The position numbers were made by a program, and so were the translations under genes. The notes under the pieces are model-generated. The model saw nothing but the letters and a program-made list of their open reading frames with translations, searched no databases and was not told the DNA's origin. Shown in pieces: positions 34,626 to 52,379 of a stretch of 64,000 bases of DNA (position 1 is its first letter; every line of letters begins with the position of its first letter). This stretch comes from Castanea sativa (Eukaryota; Streptophyta; Magnoliopsida; Fagales; Fagaceae), in contig NC_134020.1 of assembly GCF_040712315.1 (NCBI RefSeq), positions 49,833,751 through 49,897,750 of the forward strand, written 5' to 3'.

Positions 34626-37480
34626 ATATAAATAAACTAATGAAGTCAGTATATATAAGAAAATATATCAAGCAATGTGTCATTTTATCCAAGTCTAGAT
34701 GTTCAATCAAAATTGCTAATCCAAATTTTGTAACAATTTCAAATTACGAAACTTCCATTTATATGCTAAACTATACGTATAAAGATTCTTCTTATAATGG
34801 AGTTATTTACCGTGTTGAAAGACCTTTGCTTTACTTGATTGATTTGCATCGTAGCCAGAGGTCCTTCAATAGAACATGATAAGGTAAAGATTGGGTTCAG
34901 TATCCTGTGGTCTGGAGCCATTGAGATACGATGCAGACATGATGTGAATTTAGAAGTGATAGTTTAACACTATCCTACTTTGACATTTTCTTGCGGAAAA
35001 ATTCAAAGAATAATAGTGCGTGATTATTGTCTTTGTCTTTTTTAAGATATAAATTCAAAAAAATACAAAGTCCACAAATTTGGGAACGTGGAGTACACAA
35101 GCAAAGCAAATCAACTCCAAAAAACAAAGGAAGAAACTAAGCACAGGTCTGTTTCACAAGGTGAGGCAGAAAAAAACATAGATCGTATACTTTATCAAAG
35201 AGAACAGTATTGTTTTGTTCTTCCTATGATCACATCAAACATGAAAATTATGTTTGCTATACACATCAAACAGGAAATTATTAACATCGATCTAATGCAT
35301 GCATCTTTTGACCAAAGCCTCACCCATACCCTCATGACCGAGTTTTTTGAGAGAGAGAGAGAGAGGACATCTACTTAGAATAAGCACAATATGTAAACGA
35401 AATTCTTTTATACTTCAAATTTCAAAATGATAAGAGAAAATAATTATCTTATTTATGAAATCTTTGAATTTTAAAATTTTCATATTTTTAAAAATTATGT
35501 ACAAAACTTAAGTTAATTGATAAAATAATAAATAGTTAATTTTATATCTACACAAATTAACCTCAGAAATATTTTTAAGATTCCCAAGGTACGTTTGAAA
35601 ACTACCGAGAGTACCAGTTTCTTTGAATTATTTCCAGCAAATACATCGGATGCACCCAATAAATAGTAACCGCTAAATCAATTATGTGACAAGAACTTTC
35701 TAAGAAAGAGGAGATTCATTAATGGTTTTTTTTCTTTGAGGATCGAAATTCATTAAAGATTAATTAGTAAGATATTCATATAACATAAAACCAAAAACAT
35801 CGAAAAATGTTTGCAAAAATGACTGAAAAAGTGTTACCTCTAAATTTATCGACTTAAAAAAGACTATGAAACACTTACAATTTTCCCCTCTAAACTTATT
35901 AAAATGCGACAGTTCTTGTTTTCGGTACTTACATGGTATATAAATTTAGGATCTAGGTCTTTTATATAAATGGATTTAAAAAAAAAAACAGTGGTATATT
36001 ATTCATGCCCAATCTCCCTCAATCTCTAATGTATGTGCTCAAGAGTTTTATAGTTTAGTTGCAATAATTTATCTCTTTTTTATATAAGCAAAACTATGGT
36101 TTAAGTCCTCTTTCTCCAATTTGTAATAATCGAATTATTTTTAAGGAAAAAAAAACACTAATATATGTGGGCTAATGACCTTTAAGTCAAATGACATTTC
36201 TTAGTATTTTAATATTCACATATCCAAATCCTACCTCCCAACTTAAAATCTACAAATAAATAAATAAATAAATAATGTATACGAGGTATTTATGTCTTTC
36301 AATTCTGGAGTCATCTATGTTATAATTTTGATAGAAATGAAACTGTAAGTTTTGCAATTACGAATAAAGTATGGGTTTCAAAAAACTTGAGACATTTCAT
36401 AAACAAAAAAAACCCTAAGAGAATTTTTTATAATTTTCCAAATGAGGAAGCTAATTAATTCCAATTGAATAAGTCCAATGAAACTTAAAAAAAAATTTGA
36501 GATAAATCATTAAAAAATAATAATAAATGTTATGCTAGTGATTGGTATATGTAAAGATGATTGTTTACATCACCAGTCACAACTTCCAATTTTAACAAAT
36601 TATTGAATAATTATGTAAAATATAGCGGCTTTTTTTTACATGAAATAATAGTATAGTAATTACTTGAATTCAAATGGGTAAAAACTTTGTCAGTGTGCAA
36701 AGTCTTATCAAACTGCCTCTGTCTCAAAAGAGAAGGAAAAAAAGAAAAAAAAAACAAGCATAATTCTTTAGTGGTAGATAGGTCATGCACAACTCATTGT
36801 TCACGGGTCGATATATATCTCATGCCCTACACAATTTGTTTAAAGTTCAAACTATATATATCCATTCATGAAGGTTTTGACTGGTTAAACATAAGTGTCT
36901 CTCCCAGCGAAGTTTTAGAAATTTCAATGGGTACCCAATGCTAGCTTATCCATATTTTTAGTAAACAATAGTTTCCCGTTGGACTTCTGAGTTTTGAGTC
37001 GTGAGTGATGGAAGAGATATATACGAATAGACTCAGACGCCAGTTTTGCCAATTTTTCTATGACACACGTGCTTTGATTAAGCTGGTTCACTGTAAGTCT
37101 TTGCAATGTTAATTTTATACAAATTGGTAGGAGGAAATAATAAACTAATTAAGTTATTCTTTGGTTGTTAGTTTGCACCCATCGTTTTAATTGGGTATTT
37201 ATTTTAAAGAATGAATTCAATCAAACTTCGATGATGCATTAATCAACTGGACTATTGGCAAATGGACTCGTTCATATAGATGGATCAAATGGACTCGTCC
37301 TTTAAATTAATAAAGAAAAAAGTACCACCGATAGCCGAAGATGGATCAACGTGGGAGGTGTGAGAGGCTCTTTGGATGCACAAAAGGGTAGCTTAAAACT
37401 AAAGATGCCCTTTAATTTCTTCAAAATGTTTGTTGGATTTTTTTTTTGCGCGTTTATCATCATTTTTGTAACATTTTAGT
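34626..37480. other. Intergenic, nothing recognised
   Basis: AT-rich. Short GA-run at 35350-35365 and AAAT run near 36255. Short ORFs here show no domain or intron-exon pattern. Confidence 0.6.
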
Positions 37481-37499
37481 TAGTTGTCAAGTTTCGAAA

Positions 37500-37950
37500 T
37501 TATTTAGCAAACTAGTATCTCGAGTGTCTAAAAATCGAGTTCAAAGATGGAACTCGAGTTTCTGAGACTCGAGTAACAAGTGATGGCAATCTGACATGGA
37601 AAAAAAATCTACATGGAACTCGAGTTCCACTATTCTCTACATACATCTGTTCCTCTTCTTCTTCTTCCTTCCAGATCTGGTCCTCTGTTCTTCTTCTTCT
37701 TCTTTTTTTCCCTTCCGGATTTGGTTCTTCTTCTTCTTCCTTCCGGATATGGTCCTCTGTTCTTCTGAATTTGGTCCTCTGTTCCTCTGTTCTTCTTTTA
37801 CTTCCTTTTACAGATCTACTTCTATAGAACTTGAGTTTAAAAAACTCGAGTTCCACGTGGATAAATTGTTCCACATCAGCACTAGAACTCGAGTCTTAAA
37901 GGCTCGAGTTTGTCACCAAACTCAAGTCTCAATGACTCGATATGTTAGTT
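37500..37950. repeat. CTCGAG-rich repeat block
   Basis: At least eight copies of ACTCGAG/CTCGAGT or one-base variants (37518, 37551, 37568, 37618, 37823, 37841, 37884, 37902) flank a pyrimidine tract of CTT/TTC with repeated CCTTCCGGAT. The two clusters are roughly inverted relative to each other. Origin unknown, possibly the ends of a transposon. Confidence 0.5.
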
Positions 37951-38080
37951 TTTTAAATCGTTTCAAAGCCATGCTTACTAACGAAATAGTTGATAAAAAT
38001 TAATGCTAGTTTGGAAAATTTCCCCCTATTTGTAGGTATCTGCTATATATGGGTCCCTATTACAGTACACCCACCTTGCT

Positions 38081-38246
38081 CTTCCTATATATTATTAGAT
38101 CAAATCATTATGAAGTTGAAATAATAATAAGATATGATTTCAATCTGACAAGTGAGGTCCAATTCTTCCTATATATTATTAGATCAAATCATTATGAAGT
38201 TGAAATAATATTAAGATATGATTTCAATCTGACAAGTGAGGCCCAA
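38081..38246. repeat. 83-bp tandem duplication
   Basis: CTTCCTATATATTATTAGAT... occurs at 38081 and 38164, nearly identical over 83 bp. Confidence 0.9.
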
Positions 38247-38400
38247 TACTGGGAGTGTATAAAGATCAACTCATTGTATATTTCTGGAAAAAAAAAAAAA
38301 AAACTCACTATATATATATGTGTGTATGTGTGTGAGTGTATTCCCTTATCCCATCTCCCTTCCCCTATATGTGTGTGTGTGTGTGTTTCTAAAAAAAAAA

Positions 38401-38861
38401 AGATACTCAATGTTGTTGAGTAGTCTCACATGGTAAGGTGTGATATTGAGAAGGAGTTTATCATTTGCTCCGTGACACTAACTGCCGCATGTAGTTTTGG
38501 TGTTGGCTTGTGAGTGTATTCTCTTATCTCATCCCCTTCCTCTATACATGTGTGTGTGTCTGTGTTTCTAAAAAAAAAAAGATACGCAGTGTTGTTGAGT
38601 AGTCCCACATCGGTAAGGTGTGATATTGAAAAGGAGTTCATCACTTGCTTTGCGACCCTAATTGCCGCATGCAGTTTTGGTGTTGGCGTATGTGTGTGTG
38701 TGTTTTAAAAAAAAAAAAGATATTTAGTGTTGTTGAGTAGTCCCACATCAGTAAGGTGTGATACTGAGAAAAAGTTTATCACTTGCTCGGCGACATTGAC
38801 TGCCGCATGCAGTTTTGGTGTTGGCGTGTGAGTGTATTCCTTTATCTCATCTTCCTTCCCC

Positions 38862-38902
<41 letters not shown>

Positions 38903-38925
38903 TTCTCAAAAAAAAAAAAAAATCA
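38401..38925. repeat. Tandem repeat with GT-runs, three units
   Basis: Units begin at about 38401, 38579 and 38718, each with GTTGTTGAGTAGTCCCACAT, GGTGTGATA, GCCGCATGCAGTTTTGGTGT and a TG-rich then A-rich tail. Unit lengths differ because of the microsatellite tails. Confidence 0.8.
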
Positions 38926-39189
38926 TCTATTAAATTCTGTACACGATTCTCTAAAAAAAGAAATTCTGAACCATGCTTGTATAAAATGCTTTACAAATAA
39001 AGTTCATTAAGATATTGTTAACAAAAAAAAAAAACCATTTTAATTTTTAATTGTATTATTATTTTTAGTTACATTGAAAGAATTTAATGTAAACAGGAGG
39101 TTTTTTTTTTTTTTGGGTTAAATTACAACTTATACACATGTGATTTGGCTGAAATTTAAGTTGCTTACTTGGATTTAAAATTTGACACC

Positions 39190-42100
39190 CACTGAACCAG
39201 TTTCAAGGGTCCCCCGAAGAAGTTGATTAAGTTCTATTTTCATTTCACTACTTCGAATTCGGGGATCTAAATCTGACTCTTTCTCTTTCCGGCTTAGGTG
39301 ACGAGATGGGCCTTTCGCTCGGTAATCACTCAAAAAAAATGACCTTTCGCTTAGTAGCAGCCCGATACCTTTAAGCTAATCACAAATCCTTACTATCTTC
39401 TCTCTTTCTGTTAGAGATGCCAATATCAACTCGTCTCTTTGACTTAAGAAGGGAGGATCGTCTCTCTCGCCTGCGAATCCGTGGCTAGTCATTCCCACCT
39501 TCATAGCATAGGAAAGATCTTCAAGTCCGGATCTAATCTAACGGCTATGTGCGGATCGCCTTTCGCTGAGCCGGTTGTGAGATCGATCCCTTCGACTAGG
39601 AATTCCGACAAAAACGTATTAAAAGATTGCCGAAATACAGTCTTCGTCTTCATTGTGTAAAGCCTCGAGCTACCACCGATTCCTCTTCCTCCCCGAAATG
39701 AATGCAATGAAGCAAGCTACCCGAGGCAAGTAGCTAGTTGACGTAGGTTTAGAGCACGCTAGGATAGATTCTAACTAATTCTCTCTCTCCGGCGAGGTTT
39801 GAACTTCGCGTGGTGGGAAGCGGATTGATAACCGGCCTCGAATCCCTTCGAACCAGGCTTTTTTCTCCATTTTAAATGTTTCACTCACCTTATTCAACTG
39901 TCTTGCATGGTTTTTTGGGAGGACCTTTTTATTCCAATAAGACTATTGGGGCCTATTAATCAACACTCCTTGGGACCCCTGTGCCTCCGGATGACAAAGC
40001 AAACAAGGACCTTCCATCAACAAATCTGGTCAAAGCCAACGGCCAACAAGGGCCGTTGATTTGATGGGAGTTGTTTTTGTTGTTTTCCGAGTAGACGAGT
40101 GCTTGGAGTGGGAGTCAAAAAACCTCGCCAGGTACACTTTCGAGCTAAGTTGGTGTTACGCGCGTGGATAGTAGGGCGGAAGGGCAAGCTTAGTCCATGG
40201 CAAAAGAGGGGCTCTCAAACAGCCTCGTGCGCAAATCGAGGGTTTTGGTGTCAACCGAATCATGGGCATTTCCTTTCCGTGAGATAGAGATATTTACACT
40301 CTATTTTCGGAACCATCTAATTTTTTGGAAATATCGAGGGTTACCGTCAAAAAAGTCTTCCTTTTTGGCACTTTTTGGAGTTCAATAGCTAGTAGTGCTA
40401 TTTTTGTTTGCTTCTTATGACCAATAAGAAAGAAAGAGGCAAGCCCGCTAACCCCGATCCAGAAAGACCGATAATAGTGACACAGGACCGGAAAGACCGA
40501 CTTCCATTTTCTAGCAGAGTCTCTCGTGCTATGGCACTATCGGACTAATCATACTATAGGTCTAGAGTCTGCACGATCTTCTTCTAGCATAGTATAAAAT
40601 ACCAAAATCCCGTTCCCGAGCTTCCCGATCTAGTATGTGAGGCGATCCCTCCAAACTTTGTCCGGTTTACCGGCTACCTGCCAAGATTCAAGATTTCCCC
40701 GTGGATTGCTTAAAGAGCTTTTTTTAAGCGAAAAAGACGCTGTTTCTAAGAGAAAGACTTCTTCAACTCCTTCCTATTCTAAACCTAAAGTGAAGACGCC
40801 TCCCTTAGTTCTTCGTCTTTCGGGCTTCTAGACGAATAGCGTAGTAAAGCAAGAAATGAGATTGTCATTTTTTTTATTATTGAACTTATGAGCGTAAGGG
40901 ATCCCCCCGCCTCACCAATGAGGGGAGCCCGAGAGGTAACTCCTGAATGAACTCTTAGGTAGTCTCCCCTTCTTATATGCACTACTTCCTATTTGATTGG
41001 AATTTATGTTCTTACTTGAAGGTTGGTCGTAGATCTCTTATTTTGGAAGTTGGGTCATGGCTTTATTTCCTTACCGTGTTGGGAGTTCTCTAAGGCTAGT
41101 GCAGCGATGTGACTCAACCCAAAGGATTCACGGGTATTTCACAAGAAAGCAAATGTGCCTATCGTAATGATAGCCAACAAACTACAAGCTAGCATGAGAG
41201 ATCGTGACCTTTAGAGCAAGGTACATAAGGATGAGACTATCATCAAATATACATGATCTAGATGAAGGCGGGATTATCGCAACACTTTGGGGCTTCCTTC
41301 GAAGAATAAGGGTGTGCAATTCCCCCTTCGCCTTCTTTAGTACGACACCAAATCATGTTCACTTTTACTATAATTATTGCGAGGGGTACTTTATCCCTTA
41401 TCTCCTCGATCCAGAAGAAAGAAGCTTTTGCAAAGATTATATGGACTCATATCTAAAATTCGAAAAAGAGAGACTATTTCACGCAATAAGTGAGGATGAA
41501 GACCTATTAAAAGGAATCTTTTTCACAAAGCACGGACGGTGCGCCTTGAGTTAAAGACACAGATTAGTGACGGATAATAATGAGACCGGTAGAATGGAAA
41601 TCTTAATCAACCTCGGGAGAGATTGGCAAAGCTATAGGTTCAAAGAAAAAAAGAAGAATAAGCTACACTCTCTTTCCATTATTGACTTTGCAAAATCCCT
41701 TTGAAGAAACCTAACTTAGAAAAGAGAAGTGAGAAAAACAAAGAAGAAAGAAAGCAAAGTAGAGGTCGTTGCATTCGAAGAGCCGAACGGATCACTTGGC
41801 AAAAACAACTTCTAAAGCAAGAATGGAACTTTTGTCATTGTAATTTATGGAGAAATTAATAACCAAACAAGATGGATTACGCAACCTGGCACTTTGAAAT
41901 AACTCCAAACAAGGTAGAAAACGGCAGTAGTATAAAATCGATATCGATTACAACCAAGTAGTTGTACTAAGACTCACGCTAGTTTACGAAGACGAAGAGA
42001 TGGAGACGGAGTTCCATTGGCAAACCTACAGGGAAATCTTAGCGAAAGAAGAGTATAATGCAACCGGGAGGCTGGCTAGCTTATAAAAAGTAAAATTCGC

Positions 42101-42440
42101 CCACTGCGGGGAGGATCAAGAGTGGAAGAATGACGACTAAGAATAAACAGAGGGAGGAAGAGGGATTTCAAATCCTAATATCTTCTCACGAGGGCGGATA
42201 CGTTAAGGTCTTTGTTGGGAAGACCTTGCTAGCGAAGTAAGCAAGAAGAGGTATGCGCGGGTGCAGTAGTTCAAGAACTACGTTATGACTTGATCCCTTC
42301 AAAAGGGTAGGTAGGCAGCTTGAGAAAAAGATCTCAGGTTCAGTCGCCAAAAAAAACAATCGTTCGAATTCTAAAAACTCGAATAATAGGGGAACTGCGG
42401 GGAAAAAGGGTAGAAATCGAGGAGTAGCTATGACAAGGTG
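39190..42440. other. Probable mitochondrial DNA insertion (NUMT)
   Basis: About 3.2 kb with clearly higher GC than both sides, few A/T runs and no microsatellites. The style (AGAAAGAAAGAGGCAAGCCC, CCGGCGAGGTTTGAACTTCG) is that of plant mitochondrial intergenic DNA as I know it. No standard mitochondrial gene, rRNA or tRNA was recognised. Edges are estimated from where the repeat arms end. It could also be another horizontally acquired segment. Confidence 0.5.
41204..41554 (+). CDS. Unrecognised ORF in the organelle-like island
   Basis: 116 codons. Rich in aromatic and acidic residues (HVHFYYNYCEGYFIPYLLDP, SYLKFEKERLFHAISEDEDL). Short open stretches of similar style follow downstream (METEFHWQTYREILAKEEYN near 42000). 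This could be a broken larger frame such as a mitochondrial plasmid-type gene, but I cannot name it. No start signal assessed. Confidence 0.25.
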   Translation: MTFRARYIRMRLSSNIHDLDEGGIIATLWGFLRRIRVCNSPFAFFSTTPNHVHFYYNYCEGYFIPYLLDPEERSFCKDYMDSYLKFEKERLFHAISEDEDLLKGIFFTKHGRCALS

Positions 42441-42697
42441 ACTTCTGGTAATTGAGGTTTGACCAAAATTTAACTTGCCTACTTGTGGTTTGAAATTCCA
42501 TAATGCATGCAAGTGTTTCGATGAAAAGTTTTTGATCTTGTATTTTTATTTTATTTTTGTATTTTTGGAGGAGAGAAACATAAAAGTGGAGCAAAATTAC
42601 ATGTTTAACTCTATTTTGCTAACCTCAGGTGAGTAAAGTATTAAATTTCAAACCACAGATTGACAACTTAAATTTCGACTAAACTATAAATGAGTAG

Positions 42698-42835
42698 GGA
42701 GTGTTTGGCAAGTGTATTTAAACACACGACTATACATTTTAAACAATATTACACACATTTTCACACACATTTTCATTCACACGTATATAAAAAACACTCA
42801 AACAACATAACTTAAACTACTCTACCAAACACCCC
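42698..42835. mobile_element. Tourist-like MITE, 138 bp
   Basis: Inverted ends GGAGTGTTTGG and CTACCAAACACCCC, with TAG at the left and TAA at the right. Interior is the reverse orientation of 15758-15897. It lies within the right arm of the composite block. Confidence 0.7.
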
Positions 42836-42849
42836 TAAATTGTAATTTT

Positions 42850-42883
<34 letters not shown>

Positions 42884-43047
42884 GAGAAGATAAACAGGAG
42901 GTTATTAATTGACAATGATTTTATTAAAAAAGCCATATAATAATTTCAAGTGCTGATAAGATTTACCGTGTGCCATCGCCTGTCCTTTTCCTGGTTTTTT
43001 TTTTGTTTTTTCAGTTCCGTAATCAATTCGATAATATATTGCTACTC

Positions 43048-43056
43048 TATAAAAGG
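43048..43056 (+). promoter_or_regulatory. TATA box of the beta-glucosidase gene
   Basis: TATAAAAGG, 38 bp before the ATG at 43094. This implies a leader of only about 10-20 nt. Confidence 0.65.
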
Positions 43057-43093
43057 CCATAAGGTGGTACCTAGAATAACCAAGATATCAGTT

Positions 43094-48517
<5,424 letters not shown>

Positions 48518-48560
48518 ACACAGACTATGCTTGTATTATGAACTAATAATTTCTTCAAAT

Positions 48561-48566
48561 AATAAA
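48561..48566 (+). promoter_or_regulatory. Polyadenylation signal candidate
   Basis: AATAAA 44 bp after the stop codon of the beta-glucosidase gene. Confidence 0.5.
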
Positions 48567-48609
48567 CTGAATTAGGGCACTCCAACTGATTTGGATTTTC
48601 AATGAATTA

Positions 48610-48749
48610 GGGCCCGTTTGGTATAAGAGTTTAAGTAATGTTATTTGTGGTTTTTTGAAATACGTATAGGTGAAAAAGTGTGTGAAAAAGTGTGTAATGT
48701 TGTTTAAAAACTGAAAATGTGTTGTTTAACTACTCTACCAAACATGGTC
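48610..48749. mobile_element. Tourist-like MITE, 140 bp
   Basis: GGGCCCGTTTGGTA at the left and TCTACCAAACATGGTC at the right, flanked by TTA on both sides (48607-48609, 48750-48752). Interior very close to 15758-15897. It sits 93 bp past the stop of the glucosidase gene. Confidence 0.85.
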
Positions 48750-49377
48750 TTAATTTTTCCATCTTTTACTTGTTTCTAAAATCTTCAAGAGTGTGAGTAC
48801 CTACCTAGATACTTTTGAATTATTTGTTACATTGGAATATTTATTGAAAGCTCAATTAGTGTGAAAACACTAATGCTTGTTCAGATCCCAATTTTAAAAT
48901 TACGGGTAGATTGCTTTTACTCTAACTTATCAAAGTGCAGAATAAGAGTAAATAAACACAATAAACCGGTAACACTACTCTAAGCCATACTCAACCACAA
49001 TGAACAATAAAAGAAAATCATAAAGAGTTGGGAAGAGAGATACAAACACAAGATAACACTAAGACGTATTATCGAAGAGGAAACCGAGGAATTTGGTGAA
49101 AAATCTCTTCATGACTCTCCAAATAGAAATCGATCCACTAGTGAATAAGTTGGAGTACACGAATAATAAAAGACCCTCTAAAACTAATCTACCCCATGTA
49201 CTTGAGCCTTCCAAGCACCTACAACCAACGGACTTCTTGGAGTCTTGTCTTTACTAGCTTTTCGGATCCCGCTATTCAACTCGATTACATCCGCCACTTA
49301 ATGGCTCCTTCCAATGCTTCCCAAATGCACCAAAACTTGACTCAACACTCATATTGGGTGAGGTAAGTGTTTGCGAT

Positions 49378-50610
49378 TGATAGGCCAAAAATGTATTGAC
49401 CTCTTTGGCAAATTAATTAATTAATTAAGTTAATTTAACATGCAATAGTATGGTAGCACAAACAAATCACCAACTAAGTTAAATGTAGCGAAAAATAAAT
49501 TTGACACAGGTGATTTGTTTAAGAATGAGAAAAACCACCAGGCAAAACCCCACCGGGTGAATTTAAGTTCACCATTCCCGAGAATCCACTATTATTAAAA
49601 CAAGCGGTTACAAATAAAAAGAATCCTAGTACTTAATACTAACCTACAGCTGAACCCTTACCTCAATACCCAATTGGACTTATATTGTAGTGACAATCTC
49701 TCATTTCAATGCACGAATCCTAGTACGCAACTAACCAATGATGCACGGATCTCAGTATGTAACTAACTCCTTTGCACGAATCCCAGTACGTGACTAACAT
49801 ACCAACTTAAGGAAGATATTGGCTGCAAAGTTCTTCAGTTCATCAACATGAAGATCAAGAAACTCCTTGGTTACAAAACCCTTGGCGTAAAAACATAGTA
49901 ACTTTTATAGAGAAAAATATGAACTAGAGCAATTTATGTCTCTGGTAACAATATAGAGAAATGACAATCTCTCATTTCAATGCACGAATCCTAGTACGCG
50001 ACTAACCAATGATGCACGGATCTCAGTATGTAACTAATTCCTTTGCACGAATCCCAGTACGTGACTAACATACCAACTTAAGGAAGATATTGGCTGCAAA
50101 GTTCTTCAGTTCATCAACATGAAGATCAAGAAACTCCTTGGTTACAAAACCCTTGGCGTAAAAACATAGTAACTTCTATAGAGAAAAAGATGAACTAGAG
50201 CAATTTATGTCTCCGGTAACAATATACATGTAGGGACACCAGAAGACCTTGAGACATCTCTTAAAATAATCCTTATATATGTCTAAGGTTGTGAGAAAAG
50301 AAACCCTACACAAATACTTAAGGATATGCATGAAATCAGATCTGAAAATTTTGAGTTCGTAATTCTCAACAGATATAGCTTCTGTCGAGCATCAGCATTA
50401 ATCCTCGACAGATAGGCTTCTGTTAAGATATCTGTTGAACTTTAATGAACAACACTTCTTCACTTGTTTCTTGGACAGATTTGCATGGTTTTAACACTTG
50501 ACTTGAACAACATGTTTCTTGAAGTCTTAAACCATCATAAATCTATCCAATTACAAGTAAAGTACGTTTTGTCAAATGATTAGCTAATTACATCAAATAT
50601 GTCCCTAACA
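49378..50610 (-). mobile_element. Nested Copia-type LTR
   Basis: Begins TGATAGGCC and ends CCCTAACA (TG...CA). Shares GTGAATTTAAGTTCACC and AACAAGCGGTTACA with 34370-34460 in reverse. Its length is swollen by a tandem duplication. Flanks GCGAT and GGGCT match poorly. Confidence 0.55.
49691..50232. repeat. 271-bp tandem duplication inside the nested LTR
   Basis: TGACAATCTCTCATTTCAAT starts at 49691 and again at 49962; the copies are nearly identical. Each also holds three internal GCACGAATCCCAGTACGTGAC-like 35-40 bp subrepeats. Confidence 0.9.
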
Positions 50611-51159
50611 GGGCTAAGAACCTATCAAGAATGTAGAGATGGAGAGGTAGGAGTAGAGGAAAACTAAGAGAAAATGTGTAGAAGATTGTGGATATAACAA
50701 TCTCTAACTCTCAAGTGTTTTTGCTAGGGTTTTCTCTTTGAAAGCACTCCTTACATTTCGTAGGTAATGAGAGTATATATAGTGTGGGTAAAGAATTTGG
50801 TAAAACACTTTTTCTTTTTGCCAAATAGAGAGTTTTGCGGGTACTTCACGAGATGGCCTTTCTTGTGAAGTACTCGTGAATATGACAGCCTGGCATGACT
50901 CTTCAACTTCTAGTCATGTGCTTCACACGTGAACTTTTGCGGGTTACGTTTCTCACGAGCTTCTCGTGAGCTAGTAGCGAACTGCATTGATTCTTCTTTG
51001 ACGCTTGATTCTTCACTAATCTCTCACACTCATCCCTTACAAATAAACCCACATATATACAGGGAAATGATTGAAGAAAATACAATCAAACTTGACACAG
51101 AATTGAAGCCAACAAAGGCTATACGGAAATCACAACTTTACAATGTGTGAGTCCTATGA

Positions 51160-52180
51160 TTAATTATGCACAAAAGTCCCACATTTTTAACTTTTTAAAT
51201 AATAATCTACCTAATGCAAATCCTATAAACAAATCATTTATATTATGAAAATGATAGCTTGTGTTGGAACTAGACACCATAAAGAAGGCTGGAGTCACTG
51301 CCCTTTCTAAGAGGTAGAATTGTGTTTTTTTTTTTCTCTGTGAATCTCGTTTAGAAGGAATTTCTGTTACCTCTGGTATGTAATAGGTTTACTAGCTAGT
51401 AGGTCTCGTGGGTTTGTCTTATATGGGACTTGGGAACAGTTTAGCTTTTAGAAGATGGAGGACATCACAAGGAACTAGAGCAAGCTCTCTCTTTCTTAAA
51501 GAGAAAACAAGGGATAAGATCACGAAAAGGATTCCAAATTAGAGAAGTTGGAGACCATAAGTTACTTTTTTAGTTTTGTTTTTTAAATAAGAGACTGATG
51601 TAGAGAGGTTAGGCTTAGGTTCCGTATCCAATGGCACTGGACTTGTTGAAATGGTGACATGTGTCCACTTTTGGATACGTGTCACCATCAAATCTAATAC
51701 AGTGCATTGGATGCACTGGACCTAAACCAAGTCCGATACAGAGAAGGTGTTAATGTGCAAGCTGTGGATGTTTGACAATCATGATATGCCCATTATTTTT
51801 CACTACCATGATTTTTTCTCAAAATAATTATAACTTTATAATAAAAAAAAAATACATGTAAGACAAACATTTTGGGTAAAGACACCATTTATTTATTTTT
51901 GTATATACTTACCGGAAAAAAAAATCCCATTCCACTACTGTTTTGTTATCCATATGCTAATGTAGTATTCAAGGTTAGGTTGAAGGGTCTAGTTCCAATC
52001 TTTAAAAACCATATGCCATTTTTATCAACTTCAAGAGATAAGAGATAATAAAGCTCTTAATAAAGGTTTTTTTTCCCCCTTTTAACTTTCAACATGAACA
52101 TAGAATCACAGATTATGGTTTTACATCACTTTATTATAATAATTATTAATTTTTTGAGATATGTTTTCTAATTACCATTC
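51160..52180. other. Intergenic with a small palindromic MITE
   Basis: 51605-51735 is a foldback: CTTAGGTTCCGTATCCAATG at the left is echoed in reverse by CATTGGATGCACTGGACCTA at the right. Nothing else recognised. Confidence 0.45.
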
Positions 52181-52188
52181 AGCATTTG

Positions 52189-52350
52189 GCCCAATTCAAT
52201 CCATTTCTTCCATTTAGTTCACTTTAGTCCAGTTTGGTCAACTTTGGTCCATTTCATTCCATTCGGGTCCATTCATTCCATTCTGGTCCAATTCAGTTTA
52301 TTCGGTCCACTTTGGTCTCATTCAGTCCAATTCGGTCTGCTTCAGTGCTT
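52189..52350. repeat. Minisatellite of TTCGGTCCA-type words
   Basis: About 14 short diverged units built on TTYRGTCCAATTC / TTCATTCCATT, each 10-12 bp. Confidence 0.75.
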
Positions 52351-52379
52351 ACTTAAGAAAGGGAAAATACAAATTTATG

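Larger units (their letters stand above)
39103..42890. other. Composite block with organelle-like DNA, flanked by 13-bp direct repeats
   Basis: TAAACAGGAGGTT stands at 39090-39102 and 42891-42903. Inside, a repeat arm (GGGTTAAATTACAACTTATAC, 39115-39190) and a second part of the same repeat family (42440-42850) enclose 39190-42440. Both edges carry T-runs (39101-39114, 42853-42883). The direct repeat looks like a target duplication or a staggered-break repair product. Confidence 0.6.
48840..51150 (-). mobile_element. Copia-type LTR (outer), split by another LTR
   Basis: 48840-49377 and 50611-51150 look like one minus-strand LTR: AAGATAACACTAAGACGTATTATCGAAG-type sequence left, and GGGCTAAGAACCTATCAAG continuing on the right after the nested element. 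Paired CTTCACGAG/CTCGTGAAG-like words occur at 50845-50960. Outer edges uncertain. No coding domains. Confidence 0.5.

Noticed and set aside
38049..39010. Several ORFs over GT-rich repeats
   Set aside because: They are translations of microsatellites (CVCVCV, THTHTH runs) and tandem units.
39190..42440. tRNA or rRNA genes in the organelle-like island
   Set aside because: No cloverleaf or rRNA block could be recognised by eye.
49691..50232. CRISPR-like array (repeated CACGAATCC words)
   Set aside because: Plant nuclear context, irregular spacing and a single large duplication explain it.
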